Shown: positions 1 through 6,223 of the stretch, piece after piece
Numbering within the stretch: position 1 is the first letter of the stretch
Layout of the letters: each line of letters starts with the position of its first letter
Assembly (NCBI GenBank): GCA_965365465.1
Contig: CBDUBU010000140.1
Location: forward strand, 1 to 10,352
DNA: 10,352 nt
Reading direction: 5' to 3'
Source of the DNA: CBDUBU01 sp965365465
GTDB lineage: Bacteria; Bacteroidota; Rhodothermia; Rhodothermales; DASSAV01
Program-made: the position numbers and the translations under genes
The notes under the pieces: model-generated
What the model was told of the DNA's origin: nothing
What the model saw: the letters and a program-made list of their open reading frames with translations, nothing else
The model's database searches: none

Positions 1-2168
1 CAGCAGTTGTCACGGAACGTCCCGCTCCGAATACGGAGCGCCCGGCGGTCTCCATTGAGCCGCAAGCTGCGCTCACGCCATTCCCTGCCGGTTATGACAC
101 AGTGCGGGCAGGGCAGTTCGATATGGGGAAGATGTGGACGTTTGAAAACCCGCCTGCCGCCTACTTTGAGCAGGCATACGGGTTCAAGCCGGACGAACAG
201 TGGTTCGAGCGGGCGCGGTTGGGTGCGCTCCGGTTTGCCACCTACTGTTCTGCCTCCTTCGTCTCACCGAACGGCCTGGTAATGACGAACCATCACTGTG
301 GCAGGGAGAGCGTCACCAAAGTCAGTCGAACCGGCGAGGATTTGCCTGGCAACGGATTCTACGCCGATTCGCTGGGAAAAGAACGCAAGGTAGCAGACCT
401 TTACGTAGAGCAACTGGTGAAGATAACAGACATCACCAGTGAAGTTCAGTCGGCCATAAAAGGCATCACCGACGATGACCAGCGGGCGGAGGTGCTGCAA
501 TCCAGAACCAGACAGATTACCGAACGGATGACGGCAGAGGCCAAAGCGCAGGACTCGACGCTTACCGTTCAGGTGGTCGAGTTGTACAGCGGCGGCGGGT
601 ACTCAGCGTATGCTTTCAAGCGGTATGAGGATGTGCGTCTGGTGATGGCTCCGGAGCGTGATCTCGGCTTCTTCGGCGGCGACCCCGACAACTTCACGTA
701 CCCCCGGTACACGCTCGACATGACGTTTTTTCGAGTCTATGACAAGAATGGCGCGCCGCTTCAGACCGAACACTACTTCCCTTTCAGCGAAAATGGAGCG
801 CAGGAAGGGGAATCCGTCTTTCTGGTTGGAAATCCCGGCTCCACGAACCGGCTCGGCGCGGTGAGCGAGTTGCTGTTCCAGCGAGACTACGTCCTGCCTC
901 ACCAGCTTGAGGTCTTGAATGACCGCGCCCGGATCATCCAGGACTATACCAAGACCCATGAGGAGGATGCACAGAAGTTTGATCTGGAAAACACCTACTT
1001 TACGCTGTCCAACTCGATAAAGGCGATAACGGGGGAGTTTGAAGGGCTGAACGACCCCTATCTCATCTCGCGGCGCGTGGCTGCAGAACGTGATCTGGCC
1101 GAAAAGATTGCCGCCACGGATTCGTTGCGTATGCAGTACGGCGACGTGCTGGCGAAATTGCGGCAATTGCAACAGACGAAGGTTGCCAACGCGCCGCAGT
1201 CGTCGGCCTTCGCATTCTTTGGCACTGAGATCGGCTCGCACGTGTTGTTGCGGGCGTTGTACGGATATTACTATGCGCTCCTGAAACAGCGCGGGGCGGA
1301 CAAAAGTCGATTGGAGGAGATCAGGGAAGATGCCCTCAAGATCGCTAGCTGGCCGAAGGAAATCGAGAAGGGCTTTATCGCTTCCCGGCTGCGTGAGTTG
1401 CAGGAAGCGCTTGGCGCCACGGATCCGACGGTGCTCCGCCTGCTCCAGGGACGCGCGGCGGCGGCAGTTGCCGAACAGGTGGTAGAAGGCACGGCGCTGA
1501 CGGATTCCAGTGGCTTTGCGCAACTCCTGGACAAGGGTTACTTGAGCAGTTCAGATCCGACCGTACCCTTGATTCAGGCGCTGGGGCCGCTCTACTTCTC
1601 CGTCTCTGACCAGACGCAGCGCTTTGAGGCGCGGGAGAAAGGTCTCAACGCGCAGCTTGCACGCGCCCGGTTTGCCCTCTCAGGGACCGACATTCCGCCG
1701 GATGCGACTTTCTCGTTGCGCATTGCGGACGGCATCGTGTCCAGCTATGTCTATAACGGTACGCTGGCGCCGTCCCACACTACTTTCTACGGTCTTTACA
1801 ACCATTACTACTCGTATGGGCCGGGTACGGACTGGAATCTTCCAGAACGCTGGCTCAACGCGCCGAAAACCTTCGACCGCTCAACCCCGCTGAATCTGGT
1901 CTCAACCAACGACATGATCGGGGGCAATTCCGGCTCACCGCTGCTTAACCGGGATCTTCAGGTGGTGGGGCTAGCCTTCGACGGGAACATCGAGAGCCTG
2001 CCGGGCAATTTCATCTACCTGACGGATCGCGCCCGCTCGGTGTCTGTGGATTCGCGCGGCATCCTGGAATCTCTGGATGAAGTCTACGATGCAGATCGTC
2101 TGGTTCTGGAGATGAAGACTGGGAAGCTCGCAAGCACCGAACAGGAAGCAGACGCGATGCAGCCGTAA
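1..2168 (+). CDS. S46 family dipeptidyl peptidase (DPP7-like), 5' partial
   Basis: Serine exopeptidase that removes dipeptides from the N-terminus of peptides, normally in the periplasm or at the outer surface. The frame is open to the left edge (721 codons visible), so the true start and export signal lie outside; the GTG at 102 is inside the protein. The catalytic triad is visible: His in TNHHCG (codon 294), Asp in YTLD (codon 717) and Ser in GGNSGSP (codon 1929). The first visible residues are a Pro/Thr-rich linker, followed by the family opening GKMWTFENPP. Eighteen residues after the Ser lies Gly (FDGN, codon 1983); known DPP7 enzymes have Gly there and prefer hydrophobic P1, whereas DPP11 has Arg and prefers Asp/Glu. 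The DNW element that clamps the substrate amine in characterised members reads DNF here, within GGDPDNFTYPRY. Length suits the family (about 700-720). Transcription ends at the hairpin just downstream. Family certain; subtype inferred. Confidence 0.95.
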   Translation, partial: AVVTERPAPNTERPAVSIEPQAALTPFPAGYDTVRAGQFDMGKMWTFENPPAAYFEQAYGFKPDEQWFERARLGALRFATYCSASFVSPNGLVMTNHHCGRESVTKVSRTGEDLPGNGFYADSLGKERKVADLYVEQLVKITDITSEVQSAIKGITDDDQRAEVLQSRTRQITERMTAEAKAQDSTLTVQVVELYSGGGYSAYAFKRYEDVRLVMAPERDLGFFGGDPDNFTYPRYTLDMTFFRVYDKNGAPLQTEHYFPFSENGAQEGESVFLVGNPGSTNRLGAVSELLFQRDYVLPHQLEVLNDRARIIQDYTKTHEEDAQKFDLENTYFTLSNSIKAITGEFEGLNDPYLISRRVAAERDLAEKIAATDSLRMQYGDVLAKLRQLQQTKVANAPQSSAFAFFGTEIGSHVLLRALYGYYYALLKQRGADKSRLEEIREDALKIASWPKEIEKGFIASRLRELQEALGATDPTVLRLLQGRAAAAVAEQVVEGTALTDSSGFAQLLDKGYLSSSDPTVPLIQALGPLYFSVSDQTQRFEAREKGLNAQLARARFALSGTDIPPDATFSLRIADGIVSSYVYNGTLAPSHTTFYGLYNHYYSYGPGTDWNLPERWLNAPKTFDRSTPLNLVSTNDMIGGNSGSPLLNRDLQVVGLAFDGNIESLPGNFIYLTDRARSVSVDSRGILESLDEVYDADRLVLEMKTGKLASTEQEADAMQP

Positions 2169-2192
2169 CAGGCAGCTTCAGGAAACGGAATG

Positions 2193-2226
2193 AGGCCGGT
2201 GTGCAAGGGTGCGCCGGCCTTTTTTT
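2193..2226 (+). terminator. Rho-independent terminator of the S46 peptidase gene
   Basis: A 9-bp stem (2193-2201 with 2212-2220, one G-T wobble, core AGGCCGG/CCGGCCT) and a 10-base loop are followed directly by a seven-T run (2220-2226). It starts 25 bases after the peptidase stop. The reverse strand has no T-rich tail after the stem, so it should act on the plus strand only, protecting the convergent gene that ends at 2246. Confidence 0.9.
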
Positions 2227-2245
2227 GCGCCCTTGAGAGGGAGGG

Positions 2246-3187
2246 TCAGGGCGTATGGTTGGGCGCCGCCAGCGCCTGCAGGATGGCAGGCGTGACGCCG
2301 GTGAGGTCGCGCACATTGCAGAATAGTCCGGCGTTCCGGCCTAATGCAATCAAAGGAACATGGTTATATGTGTGGCTCTTCGTCGAAAGATCCTCGATGT
2401 TGCCGTGGTCGCTGGCGATCAGCAGCAGGCTGTCTTCGAGGTCAAAATGGGTGAGGATACCGGCGAAAAACCGGTCGAGCGCCTGGAGAACGGTTTCAGC
2501 CCGGTCGGAAGATCGGCTATGTCCTACCTTATCGGTCAGATAGTACTCAAAAAGTGTGAACGCATGGCGGCGGCTCATCCGGTACAGGTTTTTTCCGGCT
2601 TCCCGCTCCGGGATTTCGGGAACATTCAAGCCCATCTTTGACCACCCTGCACCTGTAAGATCTGCCGAAAGCGCCTTACCCGCGACAAGGGCTTCTTCTC
2701 CGAGGATAGGAACTCCTGCGCCGAGACAGCAAAGCGTGGTCACAGTCCACCGGTTCCGTTCCTGTACGTAAGCGAAAAAACGCGGGGGGTAGGCGTTTGC
2801 AAAGGCAGCAGGCTGTTCAAAAGGGATGCCGAGTTGCTGAACCTTCAAAAAAATGTTTTGTGATGCCAGCAGAGGTTTCGTCTGTGAGTGCGGATAAGGT
2901 CCGAAATGCCGCCCCGCCAGTGCAGCCGCATTAACTCCGGTGAAGAGGGTAGCCTGCCCTGTGCCGCTCTGAGGCAAACCTGCTATGCCGAGCGTGGCAT
3001 CGATGCCGTGGAACGTATGGCCGGGTGAGCAAAGTGGGAGTGCGGCGGCGGTCCAGGGCTGTCCGCCTGCGAGCTGTTCGAGTGCAGGTAAGGAAAGAAG
3101 CGAGAGGGGGTTATGTCTGTCAGGCGCAGCGCCCAGCCCAATGCCGTCGATAAAGACAAAAAGGATATGCAAGGGCTTGGGAACCAA
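2246..3187 (-). CDS. Compact alkaline phosphatase-superfamily metalloenzyme (PF01676-type)
   Basis: Resembles the metal-binding core of cofactor-independent phosphoglycerate mutase and phosphopentomutase, and so probably a two-metal phosphotransferase or phosphohydrolase; the substrate is unknown. All seven core residues can be matched (numbering from the TTG at 3187): Asp14 in FIDGIG, the nucleophile candidate Ser74 in PQSGTGQ, Asp219 and His223 in YLTDKVGH, Asp260-His261 in ASDHGN, and His276 in YNHVP. At up to 313 residues it is much shorter than iPGM (about 510) and phosphopentomutase (about 390). No signal peptide, so cytoplasmic. The start is unsure: after the upstream stop only TTG codons are available (3187 or 3172), with no convincing Shine-Dalgarno sequence; the second would give a protein beginning MHILFVFIDG. 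It is convergent with the peptidase gene and has no clear terminator of its own. Superfamily is firm; physiological role is not. Confidence 0.88.
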   Translation of the reverse strand: MVPKPLHILFVFIDGIGLGAAPDRHNPLSLLSLPALEQLAGGQPWTAAALPLCSPGHTFHGIDATLGIAGLPQSGTGQATLFTGVNAAALAGRHFGPYPHSQTKPLLASQNIFLKVQQLGIPFEQPAAFANAYPPRFFAYVQERNRWTVTTLCCLGAGVPILGEEALVAGKALSADLTGAGWSKMGLNVPEIPEREAGKNLYRMSRRHAFTLFEYYLTDKVGHSRSSDRAETVLQALDRFFAGILTHFDLEDSLLLIASDHGNIEDLSTKSHTYNHVPLIALGRNAGLFCNVRDLTGVTPAILQALAAPNHTP

Positions 3188-3645
3188 GAGCCAGTCAGGG
3201 CAGCGGTGGAAGGTTCACGTCAAGGGCGAGAGAAATCCCGATACCTGCCTGGCGTCAAAGTGTTTCTGTAAGAGGTGGTCGTGGGACGAGGTGTGACGAG
3301 CCTGCACGTTGTCCACTTACCTGTACAGCTTCGTCTTTTTCGGGAGAGAAAAGGCTTCTCAAACCTGATGGCTTCCGGAGGCGCGGAGCGAGCGGGCAAG
3401 AAGCGGTTTTGGCCGAAGCGGCGATCAAGGATGAAGATCTAAATATATGAATAATAAGGGCATAAGGGTTAATGCCGGAAGGGTGAGTTTTTAGCCGGAA
3501 TGAAAAAACCACCGAACAAGGAACGCAGCTCCCGGATAGGTCGAGAGTTGGAATAGTGATCGGCGCAGAGTTTGCGTTAGCAGAAGGAGCAGGTTTCAAG
3601 CGATGCCTGCATGACATGCACATAAATCTTCACAGGAGACTGACT
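3188..3645. other. 458-base gap between divergent genes
   Basis: Separates the minus-strand metalloenzyme from the plus-strand lipoprotein, so it must hold promoters in both directions, but I cannot place either with confidence. The GC-rich left part contains a 53-codon open frame, listed separately. From about 3438 to 3510 the DNA turns AT-rich and carries short direct repeats: ATAAGGG at 3454 and 3462 (8-base period) and GCCGGAA at 3474 and 3494 (20-base period, about two helical turns). These could be regulator sites near the lipoprotein promoter. A minus-strand open frame across 3255-3623 has no recognisable product and looks fortuitous. Confidence 0.5.
3272..3442 (+). other. Short open frame of unknown nature, possible repeat element or tiny gene
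   Basis: Open from just after a TAA at 3269 to a TAA at 3440. A GTG at 3281 would give 53 residues, and GAGG at 3272-3275 sits five bases before it as a possible ribosome site. The translation is basic, with VTSLHVVHLPVQL near the start and FSNLMASGGAERAGKKRF in the middle. It lacks a signal peptide or known domain. The wording faintly recalls short repeated hypothetical frames I associate with green sulfur bacteria, but I cannot verify this. It may be an intergenic repeat that happens to be open, a gene remnant, or a real small gene. The minus strand is open here too, which is typical of GC-rich non-coding DNA. Confidence 0.3.
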
Positions 3646-4161
3646 ATGAGACTTCTGCCCCTCTTTCTGATTGTCCTGGTTCTGCTATCCGTATCTGCCT
3701 GTGATTCGGCTGAGGGGCCTCCTGGACCTCCGGGCTACGACGGAAACGCCAACGTGCGCAGCGTCAACTTCACGTTCCGGCCCATCGACGCAACACTCAA
3801 TGACGCGGGGGATGTCATCTCCTCGCAGTACGACGTGCCCGGCATAACCCGGTCTGTAGTTCAGGACGGGGCGGTGCTGGTGTTTTTCCGGGAGTTTGGA
3901 ACGTGGACGGCCATGCCCTTCACGTTTGGCGTGGAATCCCCCGATATGCCGGCTGTGGATTACACGGTCACCATCGGGTATGGCTTCGACGAGAAGTTTC
4001 TTGAAGTGTTCTACGAAGCTTCCACCGGTGAAATTGATCTGAGAGAACAACCAGAGCGTGAGATGAAAGCAGTCATCATTGACGGTTTTCCAGCCTCGAA
4101 AGCCGGAATCGACCTGACCGACTACGAGCAGGTAAAGGCCTATTACGGGCTAGAAGATTAA
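3646..4161 (+). CDS. Lipoprotein with short collagen-like segment
   Basis: 171 residues. The ATG at 3646 is chosen because AGGAGA (3634-3639) lies six bases upstream and because it yields a clean lipoprotein signal: a short basic start, a hydrophobic run and the lipobox SVSAC with Cys19. Longer in-frame starts near 3556 would bury the signal. Directly after the Cys come two collagen-like triplets (GPPGPPG), then a globular region of about 130 residues containing alternating hydrophobic strands such as AVLVFFREFGTW and YTVTIGYGF. This layout matches small GPPGPPG lipoproteins common in Bacteroidota, whose function is not established. The two triplets are too few for a triple helix and are probably a stiff linker off the membrane. 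Asp follows the lipidated Cys. No reliable terminator follows; the 62-residue gene downstream may be co-transcribed. Envelope location is well supported; role unknown. Confidence 0.88.
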   Translation: MRLLPLFLIVLVLLSVSACDSAEGPPGPPGYDGNANVRSVNFTFRPIDATLNDAGDVISSQYDVPGITRSVVQDGAVLVFFREFGTWTAMPFTFGVESPDMPAVDYTVTIGYGFDEKFLEVFYEASTGEIDLREQPEREMKAVIIDGFPASKAGIDLTDYEQVKAYYGLED

Positions 4162-4223
4162 CGCCCGCAGGGTTTTTCATTGGCGCGTTATAGGTCTGGC
4201 CGTTGGGGTCGATACTCTGTTCA

Positions 4224-4245
4224 TTCAGGGAAACAGGTCCCTGAA
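4224..4245 (+). promoter_or_regulatory. Perfect 8-bp hairpin in the leader of the small ORF
   Basis: TTCAGGGA (4224-4231) pairs perfectly with TCCCTGAA (4238-4245) around the six-base loop AACAGG. No T-run follows, so it is not a canonical terminator. It ends 15 bases before the AGGA of the next gene. It could stabilise the messenger end of the lipoprotein gene, modulate translation of the next one, or bind a protein as DNA. Confidence 0.45.
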
Positions 4246-4269
4246 ACATCAGAAGTGAGCAGGACCGCA

Positions 4270-4458
4270 ATGGAATACGGCAAACAGGAAGATCAGCGCC
4301 ATGCGCGCCGCGCGTCAACGCCTTATCTGCGGCGTGTTGTGACGGATTTTTACAGGACGGCTCTGGAAGACTACCGCCGGGCAGGCTATCCGTTCGGCAA
4401 GTCTGTCGAGGCCATGCTGGTCTGGTTCGAGTACAACCAGGATACGACGGCGAACTGA
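4270..4458 (+). CDS. Small hypothetical protein, 62 residues
   Basis: I do not recognise this family. The ATG at 4270 is preferred because AGGA (4261-4264) is five bases upstream; the longer TTG start at 4180 would run through the leader hairpin. The product is charged and probably cytoplasmic: a basic N-terminal part (QRHARRASTPYLRR), then a likely helix (VVTDFYRTALEDYRRAG) and a second segment ending AMLVWFEYNQDTTAN. There is no signal peptide, cysteine pair or membrane segment. A two-helix fold that binds a partner or nucleic acid is possible, but that is a guess from composition. It lies 108 bases after the lipoprotein gene on the same strand. It could also be a fortuitous frame; the plausible ribosome site and protein-like composition argue for a real gene. 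Confidence 0.6.
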   Translation: MEYGKQEDQRHARRASTPYLRRVVTDFYRTALEDYRRAGYPFGKSVEAMLVWFEYNQDTTAN

Positions 4459-4475
4459 CGGGTTCGTATGTGGCG

Positions 4476-4508
4476 CGCCCGAGACCACGCGGGGCGTCCC
4501 ATTGTTTT
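4476..4508 (+). terminator. Weak possible terminator after the small ORF
   Basis: CGCCC (4476-4480) can pair with GGGCG (4492-4496), plus a G-T wobble outside, followed after a few bases by ATTGTTTT. The stem is short and the T-run interrupted, so termination here is only possible, not shown. Confidence 0.25.
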
Positions 4509-4534
4509 GAATAATCTGTATTATCCGTACTTTG
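4506..4534 (+). promoter_or_regulatory. Candidate Bacteroidota-type promoter for the methyltransferase-Smr pair
   Basis: TTTG (4506-4509) is followed after 18 bases by TACTTTG (4528-4534), one base short of the TTTG / TAnnTTTG consensus known for the Bacteroidota primary sigma factor. The spacer is AT-rich and contains the small palindrome ATAAT-CTGT-ATTAT (4511-4524). Transcription would begin near 4541, about 30 bases before the ATG at 4573. Pattern match only. Confidence 0.35.
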
Positions 4535-4572
4535 AGCGGTATTGTTGTGGATGAACAGGCAAAGCAGCCGGC

Positions 4573-5355
4573 ATGTCATTTCTTATCAGCCGTATTCCAG
4601 TGCAGTCCGTCGGCGGGAAAGTATGCAGCAGGATGCTGTTATGCCTGTGCCTGCTATTTGCCGCAGCCTGTGATCGTGGAACGATCCACGACGAAACGAG
4701 GGACAGCACCAGTGTTTACACCTCCGGCGAAATTCTAAGCGAGGAAGGAACTGGGCGCTACTACATGGGTCGCGAGATAGCCCGCGTGCTCGGCCATCAG
4801 GATTCCACCCGAATGGAGCGGCCTTCGCGTGAAGAACAGGAGTTTCCGAACCGCGTCGTGCAGGCATTGAACCTCAAGCCTTCGGATGTGGTGGCCGACA
4901 TCGGGGCTGGAACGGGCTATTTCACGTTCCGGATCAGCGCGCATGTGCCGCACGGAAAGGTGTTTGCCGTAGATATCGACAGCGATATGCTAGATCTCAT
5001 TCGCCGTCGGATGGCTGAGACAGGGGTGCGGAATGTTGAACCTGTTCTAGGTACAGAGACGGACCCGCATCTTCCTGCGGATGCTGTGGATGTAGCGTTG
5101 GTGGTGGATGCGTATCATGAATTTTCTCACCCGAGAGAAATGATGGAGCAGCTCGTGGCTGCTGTCAGGCCGGGAGGTCGTGTGGTGCTGGTCGAGTATC
5201 GCGGAGAGGACCCTACGTTGCCGGTGGACCCGTTGCATACGATGATACAGGAGCAGGCTATCAGGGAGATGGAGGCAGTCGGGCTGAAATGGCGTGAGAC
5301 GCTAGATGTGTTGCCCCAACAGCACTATATGGTGTTCATAAAGCCTGTGGATTGA
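4573..5355 (+). CDS. Exported lipoprotein with class I SAM-dependent methyltransferase domain
   Basis: 260 residues. The N-terminal part is a lipoprotein signal (hydrophobic MLLCLCLLFA, lipobox FAAAC, Cys33), so the enzyme should be anchored outside the cytoplasm. The methyltransferase domain follows a conserved lead-in (GRYYMGREIARVLGH at 61-75, MERPSREEQE at 81-90). Motif I is VVADIGAGTGYF (106-117), the acidic residue ending strand 2 is Asp134 in AVDID, and YHEF (181-184) and the RPGGRVVLVEY strand (199-209) complete the fold. Related proteins with the GRxYMGREIA lead-in and a secretion signal occur, as I remember, in several phyla; the methyl acceptor is unknown. ATG 4573 has only a weak ribosome site; GTG 4603 would also keep a workable signal peptide. 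The stop overlaps the Smr gene start, suggesting coupled translation. SAM is cytoplasmic, so how the exported enzyme is supplied is unclear. Fold certain; location well supported. Confidence 0.9.
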   Translation: MSFLISRIPVQSVGGKVCSRMLLCLCLLFAAACDRGTIHDETRDSTSVYTSGEILSEEGTGRYYMGREIARVLGHQDSTRMERPSREEQEFPNRVVQALNLKPSDVVADIGAGTGYFTFRISAHVPHGKVFAVDIDSDMLDLIRRRMAETGVRNVEPVLGTETDPHLPADAVDVALVVDAYHEFSHPREMMEQLVAAVRPGGRVVLVEYRGEDPTLPVDPLHTMIQEQAIREMEAVGLKWRETLDVLPQQHYMVFIKPVD

Positions 5356-5624
5356 TGGGAGAAGAGCCGGTAGAATATCCCATTGATGGCGTCCTGGATT
5401 TGCACGTCTTTAACCCGAAAGACGTAAAGGATCTCGTGCCGGAGTACCTTCGCGTTTGCCGCGAAAAAGAGATTTACCGCGTGCGCATCATTCACGGCAA
5501 AGGGACTGGCGCTCTTCGCAGTACGGTTCACAGCATTCTCGATCGGCTCCCGGAAGTGCAATCCTACAAACTGGCCGGCGGGGATGGGGGAAGCTGGGGC
5601 GCGACGATCGTATTTCTCAGGTGA
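5355..5624 (+). CDS. Stand-alone Smr-domain protein
   Basis: 89 residues, essentially one Smr (small MutS-related) domain. Visible hallmarks are DLH near the start (residues 15-17), HGKGTGALR in the middle (47-55) and the terminal GATIVFL strand. Smr domains act as nucleases: at the C-terminus of MutS2 and in stand-alone SmrB they cleave nucleic acid, SmrB acting on mRNA at collided ribosomes. The domain here has the DLH and HGKG residues linked with catalysis, so activity is plausible, but which substrate it uses cannot be told. There is no signal peptide, so it is cytoplasmic, unlike its upstream partner. The ATG shares its A with the TGA of the methyltransferase gene (TGATG), which decides the start and points to translational coupling. 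The TTG at 5352 is a less likely alternative. Confidence 0.9.
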   Translation: MGEEPVEYPIDGVLDLHVFNPKDVKDLVPEYLRVCREKEIYRVRIIHGKGTGALRSTVHSILDRLPEVQSYKLAGGDGGSWGATIVFLR

Positions 5625-5652
5625 AACCGCGATGGTGCGCAATGCTTCACCT
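5619..5652. terminator. Inverted repeat spanning two convergent stop codons
   Basis: AGGTGAA (5619-5625) is repeated inverted as TTCACCT (5646-5652) around a 20-base loop that contains a smaller GCG/CGC stem. Each arm carries the TGA stop of one gene: Smr on plus, FKBP on minus. No T-run follows on either strand, so it would be at best a weak bidirectional terminator or a messenger-end hairpin shared by both genes. Confidence 0.4.
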
Positions 5653-6105
5653 CACGCCTGCCGTTGGACGCTTCACTTCAAGCAGTTCCACTTCAAAGAT
5701 CAAGGTAGCATTAGGGGGGATCGGGCCATTGCCTTTCGCTCCATAAGCCATGTCCGGCGGAATAGTGAGTTTCCGTTTTCCGCCGACCCGCATCCCGACC
5801 AGCCCTTCTTCCCAGCCGGCAATGACCCTGTTTGCTCCAAGTCGAAAGCTGTAGGCGCCGGAGTCAAACTCGGTTCCGTTCTCGAGCCATCCTGTGTAAC
5901 GCACTTGCAGCGAGTCGCCTGGCTGCGCCGCTTCTCCGGAGCCTGAAACCAGGTCTTCGACGATCAATTCGCCTTGCGGCTCTTCCGCCGAGTCGCATCC
6001 TATCCAGCCAGAGGCAAAGAACAGCAGAAGAGCCAGGGGCAGGAGTTGCCGGTTGCGCCGGAGCGTAATTCTGGTCTGGTATGGTGAGTGGTTCAAAGTA
6101 AACAA
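5647..6105 (-). CDS. FKBP-type peptidyl-prolyl cis-trans isomerase, lipoprotein
   Basis: Catalyses cis-trans isomerisation of peptide bonds before proline and so helps fold proteins of the envelope. Up to 152 residues: a basic start (TLRRNRQ), a hydrophobic run and the lipobox GWIGC with Cys37, then a short acidic linker and one complete FKBP domain (about 63-143). The pocket residues of human FKBP12 have counterparts: Tyr70, Phe80-Asp81 (GTEFDSG), Val94-Ile95 and Trp98 (VIAGW), Tyr121 (AYGAKGNG) and Phe137 (IFEVELL), so it should be active. The start is unsure: upstream of the signal only TTG codons occur in frame (6105 or 6096), with no Shine-Dalgarno sequence. Asp follows the lipidated Cys, as in the two other lipoproteins here. 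It lies 118 bases after the YaeQ-like gene on the same strand and may be co-transcribed with it. Confidence 0.93.
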   Translation of the reverse strand: MFTLNHSPYQTRITLRRNRQLLPLALLLFFASGWIGCDSAEEPQGELIVEDLVSGSGEAAQPGDSLQVRYTGWLENGTEFDSGAYSFRLGANRVIAGWEEGLVGMRVGGKRKLTIPPDMAYGAKGNGPIPPNATLIFEVELLEVKRPTAGVR

Positions 6106-6223
6106 AGACAGGCTTGTGGAACGAGACAGGTTTTCAGAACAAAGCCCATATATGCACGGAGGCCGGGTTTGTTCGATGAAAGTTGCGTAAGAGGGTGGAG
6201 GGCAGCCCTTATTGCCCCTGCTT

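Noticed and set aside
603..1523. 306-codon minus-strand open frame inside the S46 peptidase gene
   Set aside because: The plus frame carries the catalytic triad and family motifs; the antisense reading has none and lacks a ribosome site.
3255..3623. 122-codon minus-strand open frame in the divergent gap
   Set aside because: Runs across both GC-rich and AT-rich DNA with no recognisable product or ribosome site.
4076..4579. 167-codon minus-strand open frame over the small ORF and flanks
   Set aside because: Proline-, serine- and arginine-rich reading without structure. It overlaps the end of the lipoprotein gene, the hairpin and the small ORF, which together explain the region better.
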